Below are positions 22,931-35,961 of a stretch of 64,000 nucleotides of DNA, one piece after another. This stretch comes from Desmodesmus armatus (Eukaryota > Chlorophyta > Chlorophyceae > Sphaeropleales > Scenedesmaceae). The position numbers were made by a program, and so were the translations under genes. Each line of letters starts with the position of its first letter. Positions within the stretch are counted from its first letter, which is position 1. The stretch lies in assembly GCA_007449985.2 (NCBI GenBank), contig VIIQ02000139.1, forward strand, positions 186,001 to 250,000. The letters run 5' to 3'. The notes beneath the pieces are model-generated. The model was not told where the DNA came from. It saw only the letters and a list, made by a program, of their open reading frames with translations, and did no database searches.

Positions 22931-25900
22931 TCAGCAGCAAGGGGGGACGTGAGGGGTGAAGTGGTCGGGCAGCAGCTTGAGAGTGTGAGGGGGGAGGATG
23001 AAGGTCACATTAGACGCCTTAGTGGCGCGGGAGCAAGCCACGTAAGCCAGACCCTGGTGGCCCGCAAAACCCTCCAAGTGGATGACAAGGCGTCCTGGGA
23101 TGGTGTCGCCCTGCACATTGTGAACGGTCTGGGCGTAAGCACACTTGAGAGGGAGCATCTTGCGCAGCAGCACACCGCCACCTGGCAAGGAATAGGCCGC
23201 CTGATGACGGCGGATGGGCACAGGGTTGGGCAGATGTGAGAATGCGACATGCACGATGTCAGCGGTGATGGCAGTGACTGTGCCAGGTGTGCCATTGTAC
23301 AGTCGTTTCTGAGGCAGGATGTTGCGTGTGACGGTGACGGAACAGCCGACGGCCAGAGGCATGGTGCTGCGCAAGTCAGATGTGTGGTCCATCCTGCTGA
23401 TTGCCTTCTGTTGGTCGGCTGTGGTGAGGCCATAGCAGCGCTTGAACTCGTGTGTGGCAGTGGTGGTGACCACCTGTGCTTCGCCGTGGTGGCGTTGCAG
23501 TTGCACCAGGTTGAAGCTGTCGACAAGCTCGTTGGTGGCGCAGAGGATGCGTGTGTCACGGTCAAAATGCTGCAACAAAGCAGTGTCATTGTCTAACACT
23601 GTGGTGTTGGCTTGCAAGTAGGCCAAGTGTGCATCGGTGAGTGGTTGCTTACGCATGTGTGCCAGGCAGCCGCCCCATTGCTGGTCCCCTGCCTGGCGCT
23701 TGTTCAAGTGCAGGTCAAACTCTGGCAGGTCAGGCCAGTGTTGCCAGTTGTAAGGCTGGTGGGGGCAGATGGTCCTGTCGTGATCCTGAAAACGAGTGCA
23801 CACAGCGGGAAGTTGGTGGGGGTCTCCTGCAATGATGACAACCTTGCCTGCAAACAGTTCCAGCGTCTCTGTGGTGTCACACTCTAAGCAGCGGTCGTTC
23901 ACTGCTGACAGGAGTGCAGCGGTGGCCATGCTGCTCTCACCGATGACCACCACATCAGCAAGATCTATGTAGGTGGCCAAGGTGGAGTTGGTGCATGGGG
24001 TGAAGCTGCCGCGGCCCAAGCCAAAGGCTCTGTGCACTGTTGTGGCCCCGGGGATGTCAAGACGGTCTGCAGCCTTTGCAGTGGTGGCAGTGGCGATGAC
24101 CAGCTTTCCCTCGCGAGCAAAACGGAGGACTAAGTACTGCAGCAGCATGCTCTTGCCGTTGCCACCCCCCCCCCCCCCCCAGTGACCTTCAGGGCGCGGA
24201 CACGCTTATCTTTGTCACCAAAGCAGACATCAACGACGGCGAGTTGGTCGCTGTTAGGCAGGCTGCTGTGCATGAGTTTTGCCTCCAACTCAGCAAAGGA
24301 GTCGTTGTCGCAAGGACGCACGTATGACCGCTTGCAGACGGCTTCCACCAGGTCATGGAGGGACTTGGCAGACTCTGGAGTGTGCGGATCCACGGCAGCC
24401 TTGTATGCAGCAGCTTTGTCGGCCAAGTCAGGGGCAGCAGCAGGAGCAGTGTCGTTCAGCGCACCTGTCCGTGGGTTGTTGAGGATGTCTTGCAAGGTCT
24501 GGATCGGGCGGTCTATGGCAACAAAGTCGAGCGCCATGTCCAGGGCTCCCTGGTACCAGTCATGCTGGTGTGTGTGTGCATGGTGTGCCATGAGCTCTTC
24601 GTCGGATGAGTACAAGCCCTGCAGGATGCATTCCTCCATGTATGTCTTTGTCTCATTGTTTGAGCTGATCATAGTGGCAAGGCTTGTGGGGCAGGTGTGC
24701 AGGAGGAGCTGCGCAAAGTGGTACACTTCTCCATCCTCTGGGGACAGGTTGGGGACGGATACGAAAGTGTGTGTGCTGCCGCGAGTGTGGTTGTTGATGT
24801 AAATGAGCTTTCCGTCTGAGGTGCTGCCTCGGTACAGTTGGGAGTCTTTGGATCCTTGCGAGGCAGGGATGACGTGATATTTTTGGTAGAAGGTGCGGAT
24901 GTTGCACTGGTGCAGAGAGGGTGGGCGTGCCAATAAATCCTGCACGTCAGGGGTCAGGCTGGTCTGGTTGCACCTCCAGGTGTTACCTTGGGGCAGCTTG
25001 ATGTTGACGTACTTGAAGCCCATGTTGGGTGGTGTCATGACGAGATCATTTTGCAGCAGCAGCCAAGCAGCTTCGTTAGCAGACACGGCCCTGCCTTTGA
25101 CGCTGGCACAGAAGGCCTGCAGGGTGCCACGGCTGACTTGTTCAGGCAGGCCAAAGGCGTCAGCTGTGGTGCAGTTGATGTGCAACCTGCCATTGGGTTC
25201 AGCTTTGTGGATGTACTTGAAGAGGTAGTACTGCCAGTGTGTAGCAGTGAGACGCTGCATGTGGGCATTTGCTCGCCACAGGTACAAAGTTGGTGGGTGG
25301 AAGTTAACAATGTAGGAGTCTTCAGCACCACGCGGGTACTCCCAACGGTCTGTGGTGGGATCGATGTATGCTGTTGCTGCAGCAGCCTTGGGGTACCCCT
25401 GCTGGCACAGTTTGTTGGGTGGGCGGCACTCAGCGTTGCAGACGTGTTTGTGCTGGCAGGAAGCCAACAAACTGCGGATGGTTGCATTGAAGGCATCCAG
25501 TTCTGCGTTGTCTGTGGGTGTGGTGGCTGGCATGCATGCGGTGATTTCGTTGTTGATGCGCTCAACGTCCGCAGGACGCTTCATCCAGATTACGATGTGT
25601 GCATGTGGGGACCCCCGGGCTTGGAACTCCACCCGGCTGATCCACATGTTCAGCGGCCTATACAGAGTGCCGGCATCCAGCACGTGTGTGTGAAACCAGT
25701 GCAAGCGGGCTACAAAAATGCGGTCACATTCGGTGGGGGCATGTTGGAACATGGCTTTGGTGGCATGGGTGTCTGGCAGCTTGGCAACAGCTGCCAGCAT
25801 ATTGTCTAGGTCTGTGACATCCTTCCACAACCACTCATTCATGGTGAGGGTGATCATGAAGTTTGGGATGCCAAAGTCTGTGCAAACTGCTGTGCATCTG

Positions 25901-27407
25901 CCTAGCTGATTTGTCCAGAATTTGGGGGAACCAGGGACAGCGGGAGGGATTTTGCGGAGCAATTTGGCCTGCTGGGAAGGAAGCAGGGTCATGTTCTGTA
26001 CGGCGGCAGCGCACAACGACTGCGAAGCGGCCGTATGGTGCAGCAGATGCTTGACTTTGATCTGGTACATGACAAGGGGGTAGACGCTGCCGAGGGTGTG
26101 GAGGGTGCACCATTGCAGCATGCGCATCCTCAAGTATTCCAACAAAGACAGGTGAGTGTCTGGATTGTTTTGCCAAGCTCCCACCCCATTGGGGAACAAC
26201 CAGGGGAACAGGGCAATCTCCATAGCAGGCAACCCTTCAGTGGTGGCGTACATGTGCATGTGAGAGTGAGTGGTAATGTTTGGGGTTGCAGCGTGCACAT
26301 GGCCCAGGACAGGATCGGGCGTTACTCTCAACAGGTGCACGTGGTGGTTGATGACATCGGCTGGTGGCATGGCACCTGTCTTGGGGCCTTTGTTGGCTGC
26401 GTGTTGTGCGGCTGGCAAGGTGTCAGGGGTCACGACAGGGATAGGGTGCTGATGCGCAGGTGGTTGGTCGGCAGTGGAGAGCTGTTGTGATGTCCAAGCC
26501 GAGTGGAACTCCTGGGTGTAATGATTTGTGCGATGGAGGGAGTTGGATAAAGCTGTCAAGGCTGCTTGCGCTGCTGGCGAGAGTGGCTGAGGGCTGGCCA
26601 TGATGGGGCCCAGCAGCCCGTCGCCGGGCTGCAAGCTGGCCGCACAGGTACTAGTTGCGCTGTCATATGTTTTAGTGGTGGAGAACTGGATGGATACATC
26701 CAGCAACGACAACGGCAGCGGAGCCGTGGGCCCGGCAGACTGCACCAACTTAAAGATCGTACGCAGCCACTTTTGCGAGGCGCCTGTGTGGTACTGAGAT
26801 CGGTCAATCGCACGAGTTTTGCACTTGTTGCAGTACCCAGGTTGCGCCTTACTTGGGTCAGAATGGTGGTGCGCATGTTTCATCCACATGGCGCATGCAG
26901 AGCACATGCGCACCTTAGTGTCTTTGGTGTGGATCATGTGTGCATCCGAGGCAGCAGGGCAAGTGCTTGCATCATACAAAGGGGTGGGGTCGACCCACCC
27001 CCATCCGCCAGAGTTAATGGCTGCGTGGCTGTTGGCCCCGCCCAAATGAACAATGCCACAATGGGCACACATGACAGCTTGACCCAGGGTTTGATCTATA
27101 TAGGTGTCAAATTCGTTGTGCAACCTTATGTAGGTGGGTAGGTGGGGAGAGAAGATATGCCATGACCACGGTGGCTGCTGGGTCCCGACCGCCTCGTGCG
27201 CATGCTCCTGCCCTGCCCCATCCCCGTTGTCCCCGTCACCTTGTGCCCGTTGCTTCTGGCGTTCCTGCTGTTTCTTGCGGCGCAGTGAGCCCGCGTAGGA
27301 GCCTGCGCCTGTGGCGGGGTCGTAATCCGTCGACGGTCCGTCACCGTCGTACCGCTTGTCCTTCTTGGTGGCACGCTTCTTGCCTTTGTGTGTCGGATTG
27401 TCTGGGT
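22931..27407 (-). CDS. Helitron Rep-helicase (one frameshift in Walker A)
   Basis: Initiates rolling-circle transposition: the Rep part nicks and joins DNA, the Pif1-like helicase unwinds it. The predicted main exon starts at 27407 after CAACTGCAG in phase 1. A basic N-terminal stretch (KGKKRATKKDKR) is followed by the Helitron_like_N region, the HUH motif in RGSPHAHIVIW (about residue 606 counted from 27420) and the two-tyrosine YYLFKYIHK near 731. The helicase continues with GGNGKSMLLQYLV (Walker A), VVVIGESSM (Walker B position), VVIIAGDPHQLPAV (motif III), HNVQGDTIPG and YVACSRATK (motifs V-VI), and stops with TGA at 22931. A homopolymer of 16 G (24165-24180 as C on the plus strand) puts the Rep and helicase parts in different frames; one extra G or two fewer would join them. 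Either an assembly error or an inactivating indel. Confidence 0.9.
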
Positions 27408-27667
27408 CTGCAGTTGGCACAAGGAAGTGGATGACAGCGGACGGTCAGTGTGTATGCTGAAGTGAGGCAGCAGAAAGGCACCATGCACAGTGTGCAATGG
27501 CACAGCAGCGTCACACACAGGGCACACATACTCGACGGCATTTGAGTATGACAAGCCACGAAGCACAGCAAGGGCACCATTCAGTCACAGATACTATGCG
27601 GGCTGACAAGACCCCAATGGATTATAAGGGGGCAATTGGGCAACAAGAATGATAGTGACCACCTTAC
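27408..27667 (-). other. Predicted phase-1 intron between the exon array and the Helitron Rep exon
   Basis: On the minus strand it begins GTAAGGTGG after ...AAATACG and ends CCAACTGCAG. The flanking codon G|AC is completed in phase 1. It contains a readable stretch with CPVCDAAVPLHTVHG, a possible zinc-ligand pattern, in a frame not continuous with the Rep exon. Confidence 0.55.
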
Positions 27668-28065
27668 CGTATTTCGGCTCCTTGGTCTTGCTGCCTTTTG
27701 TGCTTTTTTGGTTGGGTGCTGCATCCACAGCCTCAGTCGGACCTGCGGCACATGCAATGCACATGTGGGTTCAGGTCGGGGATGCAAACAGTTACAAGAC
27801 AGTACACCACAACACAGCACAGTACAGGCTAATTAGCTTATAAGCTGACATAAGACAGCAGTACAGCACAGCACAGTACATGGCAGGACAGGCTGTCCCA
27901 AGGAGAGTGTAGGGGCAACAGCAATCATGACAGCACAGTACATACGCATGGCAGAACATAGGCAGCCAGAAGACACATCACCTGCAGCAGCATCGCCCTG
28001 GGTAGGTTTGACCTTGTTCTTGGGCTTTGCAGGAGTGGCAGGCTCGTGCAGTGGGGCAGATGTGC

Positions 28066-30993
28066 CTGCAACAACACGCAGCAGTACGGCACAGACAGGG
28101 GCAGTGAACATACTTGGTCCAAGTGCATCAGAGACCGCGACACTTCAGCGGCTGATACAGGGTACAGCACAGTACAACGCATGATCGGCTGCCTCAAGGA
28201 GAGCGTAGCAACAACAAAGCAGCACTGCATAGCAGTACAGCACCGTACAGGGCAGGACAGGATGTCCCACGGAGAGCGCAGGAACAACAGAGGTCATGAC
28301 AGCACCACACACACGCATGGCAGGAACACAGGCAGCAACAGTACACATTACCTGCAGCAGCATCGCCCTGGGTCGGCTTGACCTTCTTCTTTGGCTTAGG
28401 AGGAGTGGCGGGCTCGTGCTGTGCAGCGGATGTGCCTGCACCAACATGCAGCAGCACAACAAAGAAAGCGGCAGTCAGTCCAAGTAAGGCAGAGGTCAAG
28501 ATGGTTCCCGGCACATGACACATGACAGCACCGCATAACAGTACAGCACAGGACACGCAGGGTAGGCTGCCTGGACGAGAGTGTAGCGACAACAGAGCAG
28601 CACTGCATAGCAGTACAGCACCAGACAGGGCATGACACGCTGTCCCAGGGAGAGCGTAGGAACAACAGAGGTCATGACAGCACCACACACACGCATGGCA
28701 GGAACACAGGCAGCAACAGTACACATTACCTGCAGCAGCATTGCCCTGGGTCGGCTTGACCTTCTTCTTGGGCTTGGCAGGATTTGCAGGCTCGTGCTGT
28801 GCAGCGGATGTGCCTGCAACAGCAAGCAGCAGTACGGCACAGACAGCGGCCCTGAACATAGTCAGTCCAAGTAAAGCAGAGGCCACGACAGTTCCCCGGC
28901 TGACACAGGGCAGCATTGCTCAGCAGTACAGCACAGTGCAACGCAGGATAGGCCGCCTGGCGCAGAGCACAGCCAGAGATCATGACAGCAAAAATACACA
29001 CGCCCGGCAGGAACACAAGCTCCAAGGACGAGAGTGTAGCGACAACAGAGCAGCACTGCATAGCAGTACAGCACCAGACAGGGCATGACACGCTGTCCCA
29101 GGGAGAGCGTAGGAACAACAGAGGTCATGACAGCACCACACACACGCATGGCAGGAACACAGGCAGCAACAGTACACATTACCTGCAGCAGCATTGCCCT
29201 GGGTCGGCTTGACCTTCTTCTTGGGCTTGGCAGGATTTGCAGGCTCGTGCTGTGCAGCGGATGTGCCTGCAACAGCAAGCAGCAGTACGGCACAGACAGT
29301 GGCCCTGAACATAGTCAGTCCAAGTAAAGCAGAGGCCACGACAGTTCCCCGGCTGACACAGGGCAGCATTGCTCAGCAGTACAGCACAGTGCAACGCAGG
29401 ATAGGCCGCCTGGCGCAGAGCACAGCCAGAGATCATGACAGCAAAAATACACACGCCCGGCAGGAACACAAGCTCCAAGGACGAGAGTGTAGCGACAACA
29501 GAGCAGCACTGCATAGCAGTACAGCACCAGACAGGGCATGACACGCTGTCCCAGGGAGAGCGTAGGAACAACAGAGGTCATGACAGCACCACCCACACGC
29601 ATGGCAGGAACACAGGCAGCAACAGTACACATTACCTGCAGCAGCATTGCCCTGGGTCGGCTTGACCTTCTTCTTGGGCTTGGCAGGATTTGCAGGCTCG
29701 TGCTGTGCAGCGGATGTGCCTGCAACAGCAAGCAGCAGTACGGCACAGACAGCGGCCCTGAACATAGTCAGTCCAAGTAAAGCAGAGGCCACGACAGTTC
29801 CCCGGCTGACACAGGGCAGCATTGCTCAGCAGTACAGCACAGTGCAACGCAGGATAGGCCGCCTGGCGCAGAGCACAGCCAGAGATCATGACAGCAAAAA
29901 TACACACGCCCGGCAGGAACACAAGCAGCAGAAGTACACCTGAGGACCTGGCAGGAGCACAGGCAGCAGTAACAGTACACATTACCTGCAGCAGCATCGC
30001 CCTGGGAAGGCTTGACCTTCTTCTTGGGCTTGGGATGATTTGCAGGCTCGTGCTGTGCAGCGGATGTGCCTGCAACAACAAGCAGCAGTACGGCACAGAC
30101 AGCGGCCGTGAACATAGTCAGGCCAAGTAAAGCAGAGGCCACGACAGTTCCCCGGCTGACACAGGGCAGCATTGCATAGCAGTACAGCACAGTGCAACGC
30201 AGGATAGGTTGCCTGGCGCAGAGCACAGCCAGAGATGCTGACAGCAAAAATACACACGCACGGCAGGAACACAAGCAGCAGAAGTACACCTACTTGCAGC
30301 ATTGCCCTGGGTAGGGTTGGCCTTCTTCTTGGATTTGGCAGGAGTGGCAGGCTCGTGTTGTGGGGCAGATGTGCCTGCAACAAGAAGCAACAGTACCACA
30401 CAGACAGCGACAGGGAACATGGTTAGGTCAAGTGAAGCAGAGTCCACGGCGGTATATCGGCTGACACAAGACAGCATTGAATAGCAGTACAGCAGTACAG
30501 GGCAGGACAGGCTGTTCCGAGGAAGTCAGAAAGCACACCACACACGCATGGCAGGAACACAGGCAGCAAGACTTGAGTATACCTACCTACAGCAGGAGCA
30601 CCCTGAGTGGGCTTGGCGTTCTTCTGGGACTTACCAGGAGCGGCAGGCTCCTGCTGTGGGGCGCATGTGCCTGCCACACATGCAGGAACACACAACATCA
30701 CGCCACAGACAGCCGCAGCAGACATAGCGAGTGAAAGTATAGCAGAGTGCAAGATAGTGCACTGGGTGACACAGGACAGCACATCGCTGCATACCAGTAC
30801 CACACAGTCCACCCAAGATAGCCTGACCTGTGCAGATTGTAGCGACGACCGATATTGTGACAGCATGGTATGCACCCGTGGCAGCAAGACAGGCAGCAAG
30901 AGAACACATTACCTGCAGCAGCATCGCCCTGGGTAGGCTTCACCTTCTTCTTGGGGTTCGCAGGAGTGGCAGGCTGCTGTGGGGCGGATGTGC
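28066..30993 (-). repeat. Higher-order block 1 of the exon array (eight exons)
   Basis: Nearly identical, including introns, to 32288-35217, with an offset of about 4.22 kb. Within it a 453-bp exon-plus-intron unit is tandemly repeated almost without change at 28730, 29183 and 29636. Confidence 0.85.
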
Positions 30994-31279
30994 CTGCAAC
31001 AACACGCAACAGTACGGCACAGACAGGGGCAGTGAACATACTTGGTCCAAGTGCATCAGAGACCGCGACACTTCAGCGGCTGATACAGGGTACAGCACAG
31101 TACAACGCATGATCGGCTGCCTCAAGGAGAGCGTAGCAACAACAAAGCAGCACTGCATAGCAGTACAGCACCGTACAGGGCAGGACAGGATGTCCCACGG
31201 AGAGCGCAGGAACAACAGAGGTCATGACAGCACCACACACACGCATGGCAGGAACACAGGCAGCAACAGTACACATTAC
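29986..31279 (-). repeat. 1294-bp four-exon tandem unit, copy 1
   Basis: Carries module types d, e, f and a. Followed directly by a near-identical copy at 31280-32573, differing mainly at its far end. Confidence 0.85.
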
Positions 31280-32573
31280 CTGCAGCAGCATCGCCCTGGG
31301 AAGGCTTGACCTTCTTCTTGGGCTTGGGATGATTTGCAGGCTCGTGCTGTGCAGCGGATGTGCCTGCAACAACAAGCAGCAGTACGGCACAGACAGCGGC
31401 CGTGAACATAGTCAGGCCAAGTAAAGCAGAGGCCACGACAGTTCCCCGGCTGACACAGGGCAGCATTGCATAGCAGTACAGCACAGTGCAACGCAGGATA
31501 GGTTGCCTGGCGCAGAGCACAGCCAGAGATGCTGACAGCAAAAATACACACGCACGGCAGGAACACAAGCAGCAGAAGTACACCTACTTGCAGCATTGCC
31601 CTGGGTAGGGTTGGCCTTCTTCTTGGATTTGGCAGGAGTGGCAGGCTCGTGTTGTGGGGCAGATGTGCCTGCAACAAGAAGCAACAGTACCACACAGACA
31701 GCGACAGGGAACATGGTTAGGTCAAGTGAAGCAGAGTCCACGGCGGTATATCGGCTGACACAAGACAGCATTGAATAGCAGTACAGCAGTACAGGGCAGG
31801 ACAGGCTGTTCCGAGGAAGTCAGAAAGCACACCACACACGCATGGCAGGAACACAGGCAGCAAGACTTGAGTATACCTACCTACAGCAGGAGCACCCTGA
31901 GTGGGCTTGGCGTTCTTCTGGGACTTACCAGGAGCGGCAGGCTCCTGCTGTGGGGCGCATGTGCCTGCCACACATGCAGGAACACACAACATCACGCCAC
32001 AGACAGCCGCAGCAGACATAGCGAGTGAAAGTATAGCAGAGTGCAAGATAGTGCACTGGGTGACACAGGACAGCACATCGCTGCATACCAGTACCACACA
32101 GTCCACCCAAGATAGCCTGACCTGTGCAGATTGTAGCGACGACCGATATTGTGACAGCATGGTATGCACCCGTGGCAGCAAGACAGGCAGCAAGAGAACA
32201 CATTACCTGCAGCAGCATCGCCCTGGGTAGGCTTCACCTTCTTCTTGGGGTTCGCAGGAGTGGCAGGCTGCTGTGGGGCGGATGTGCCTGCAACAACACG
32301 CAACAGTACGGCACAGACAGGGGCAGTGAACATACTTGGTCCAAGTGCATCAGAGACCGCGACACTTCAGCGGCTGATACAGGGTACAGCACAGTACAAC
32401 GCATGATCGGCTGCCTCAAGGAGAGCGTAGCAACAACAAAGCAGCACTGCATAGCAGTACAGCACCGTACAGGGCAGGACAGGATGTCCCACGGAGAGCG
32501 CAGGAACAACAGAGGTCATGACAGCACCACACACACGCATGGCAGGAACACAGGCAGCAACAGTACACATTAC
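31280..32573 (-). repeat. 1294-bp four-exon tandem unit, copy 2
   Basis: Near-identical to 29986-31279; a further copy of the same four exons lies at 34210-35217 in higher-order block 2. Confidence 0.85.
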
Positions 32574-35217
32574 CTGCAGCAGCATCGCCCTGGGTGGGCT
32601 TGACCTTCTTCTTTGGCTTAGGAGGAGTGGCGGGCTCGTGCTGTGCAGCGGATGTGCCTGCACCAACATGCAGCAGCACAACAAAGAAAGCGGCAGTCAG
32701 TCCAAGTAAGGCAGAGGTCAAGATGGTTCCCGGCACATGACACATGACAGCACCGCATAACAGTACAGCACAGGACACGCAGGGTAGGCTGCCTGGACGA
32801 GAGTGTAGCGACAACAGAGCAGCACTGCATAGCAGTACAGCACCAGACAGGGCATGACACGCTGTCCCATAGAGAAAGCGTAGGAACAACAGAGGTCATG
32901 ACAGCACCACACACACGCATGGCAGGAACACAGGCAGCAACAGTACACATTACCTGCAGCAGCATTGCCCTGGGTCGGCTTGACCTTCTTCTTGGGCTTG
33001 GCAGGATTTGCAGGCTCGTGCTGTGCAGCGGATGTGCCTGCAACAGCAAGCAGCAGTACGGCACAGACAGCGGCCCTGAACATAGTCAGTCCAAGTAAAG
33101 CAGAGGCCACGACAGTTCCCCGGCTGACACAGGGCAGCATTGCTCAGCAGTACAGCACAGTGCAACGCAGGATAGGCCGCCTGGCGCAGAGCACAGCCAG
33201 AGATCATGACAGCAAAAATACACACGCCCGGCAGGAACACAAGCTCCAAGGACGAGAGTGTAGCGACAACAGAGCAGCACTGCATAGCAGTACAGCACCA
33301 GACAGGGCATGACACGCTGTCCCAGGGAGAGCGTAGGAACAACAGAGGTCATGACAGCACCACACACACGCATGGCAGGAACACAGGCAGCAACAGTACA
33401 CATTACCTGCAGCAGCATTGCCCTGGGTCGGCTTGACCTTCTTCTTGGGCTTGGCAGGATTTGCAGGCTCGTGCTGTGCAGCGGATGTGCCTGCAACAGC
33501 AAGCAGCAGTACGGCACAGACAGCGGCCCTGAACATAGTCAGTCCAAGTAAAGCAGAGGCCACGACAGTTCCCCGGCTGACACAGGGCAGCATTGCTCAG
33601 CAGTACAGCACAGTGCAACGCAGGATAGGCCGCCTGGCGCAGAGCACAGCCAGAGATCATGACAGCAAAAATACACACGCCCGGCAGGAACACAAGCTCC
33701 AAGGACGAGAGTGTAGCGACAACAGAGCAGCACTGCATAGCAGTACAGCACCAGACAGGGCATGACACGCTGTCCCAGGGAGAGCGTAGGAACAACAGAG
33801 GTCATGACAGCACCACACACACGCATGGCAGGAACACAGGCAGCAACAGTACACATTACCTGCAGCAGCATTGCCCTGGGTCGGCTTGACCTTCTTCTTG
33901 GGCTTGGCAGGATTTGCAGGCTCGTGCTGTGCAGCGGATGTGCCTGCAACAGCAAGCAGCAGTACGGCACAGACAGCGGCCCTGAACATAGTCAGTCCAA
34001 GTAAAGCAGAGGCCACGACAGTTCCCCGGCTGACACAGGGCAGCATTGCTCAGCAGTACAGCACAGTGCAACGCAGGATAGGCCGCCTGGCGCAGAGCAC
34101 AGCCAGAGATCATGACAGCAAAAATACACACGCCCGGCAGGAACACAAGCAGCAGAAGTACACCTGAGGACCTGGCAGGAGCACAGGCAGCAGTAACAGT
34201 ACACATTACCTGCAGCAGCATCGCCCTGGGAAGGCTTGACCTTCTTCTTGGGCTTGGGATGATTTGCAGGCTCGTGCTGTGCAGCGGATGTGCCTGCAAC
34301 AACAAGCAGCAGTACGGCACAGACAGCGGCCGTGAACATAGTCAGGCCAAGTAAAGCAGAGGCCACGACAGTTCCCCGGCTGACACAGGGCAGCATTGCA
34401 TAGCAGTACAGCACAGTGCAACGCAGGATAGGTTGCCTGGCGCAGAGCACAGCCAGAGATGCTGACAGCAAAAATACACACGCACGGCAGGAACACAAGC
34501 AGCAGAAGTACACCTACTTGGAGCATCGCCCTGGGTAGGGTTGGCCTTCTTCTTGGATTTGGCAGGAGTGGCAGGCTCGTGTTGTGGGGCAGATGTGCCT
34601 GCAACAAGAAGCAACAGTACCACACAGACAGCGACAGGGAACATGGTTAGGTCAAGTGAAGCAGAGTCCACGGCGGTATATCGGCTGACACAAGACAGCA
34701 TTGAATAGCAGTACAGCAGTACAGGGCAGGACAGGCTGTTCCGAGGAAGTCAGAAAGCACACCACACACGCATGGCAGGAACACAGGCAGCAAGACTTGA
34801 GTATACCTACCTACAGCAGGAGCACCCTGAGTGGGCTTGGCGTTCTTCTGGGACTTACCAGGAGCGGCAGGCTCCTGCTGTGGGGCGCATGTGCCTGCCA
34901 CACATGCAGGAACACACAACATCACGCCACAGACAGCCGCAGCAGACATAGCGAGTGAAAGTATAGCAGAGTGCAAGATAGTGCACTGGGTGACACAGGA
35001 CAGCACATCGCTGCATACCAGTACCACACAGTCCACCCAAGATAGCCTGACCTGTGCAGATTGTAGCGACGACCGATATTGTGACAGCATGGTATGCACC
35101 CGTGGCAGCAAGACAGGCAGCAAGAGAACACATTACCTGCAGCAGCATCGCCCTGGGTAGGCTTCACCTTCTTCTTGGGGTTCGCAGGAGTGGCAGGCTG
35201 CTGTGGGGCGGATGTGC
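32288..35217 (-). repeat. Higher-order block 2 of the exon array (eight exons)
   Basis: Repeats block 1 exon for exon, including the triplicated 453-bp unit at 32954, 33407 and 33860. Small differences include GGAGCATC in place of GCAGCATT at the exon starting 34518. Confidence 0.85.
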
Positions 35218-35961
35218 CTGCAACAACACGCAACAGTACGGCATCGACAGTGGCAGTGGCAGTCAGTCGAAGTGAGTCCACGGTGGCACACCGGCTGACA
35301 CAGGGCAGCACTGCACAGCAATGCAGCACATGACAACGCAGGATAGGCTGCCTTGAGGACAGCGTAGCACCAAGTGCAGCACCAACAGACATCACCACAT
35401 CCTGTGCAGATTGTAGCGACAACCGATATTGCGACAGCATGGTATGCACCCGTGGCAGCAAGACAGGCAGCAAGAGAACACATTACCTGCAGCAGCATCG
35501 CCCTGGGTAGGCTTCACCTTCTTCTTGGGCTTGGCAGGAGTGGCAGGCTGCTGTGGCGCGGATGTGTCTGCAACAACACGCAACAGTACGGCACCAACAG
35601 TGGCAGTGGCAGTTAGTCAAAGTGCAGCAGAGTCCATGGTGGCACACCGGCTGACACAGGGCAGCACCGCACAGCAATGCACCACATGATAACGCAGGAT
35701 AGGCTGCCTTGAGGAGAGCGTAGCACCAAGTGCAGCACAACAGATATCATCACATCACAATACACACGCACGGCAGCACCGCAAGCAACAAAAGTACACC
35801 GTGTTTGTTTGGGTGCCTGCAACTGGCTGTGATTGTGGCGCTTAGTAGGTGCAAATGGGGCAGTGCTGTATATGGTGGCATTGTGCCGGCTGCAGTATTG
35901 TCTGAATGGGAAGCAAACATCGGCAGACATCAGACTGCAGTGAACACCTGTCATGACATAC

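Noticed and set aside
28730..34100. CRISPR-like regular repeats
   Set aside because: The repeating units are about 300-450 bp with coding modules and splice signals, not short repeats with unique spacers.
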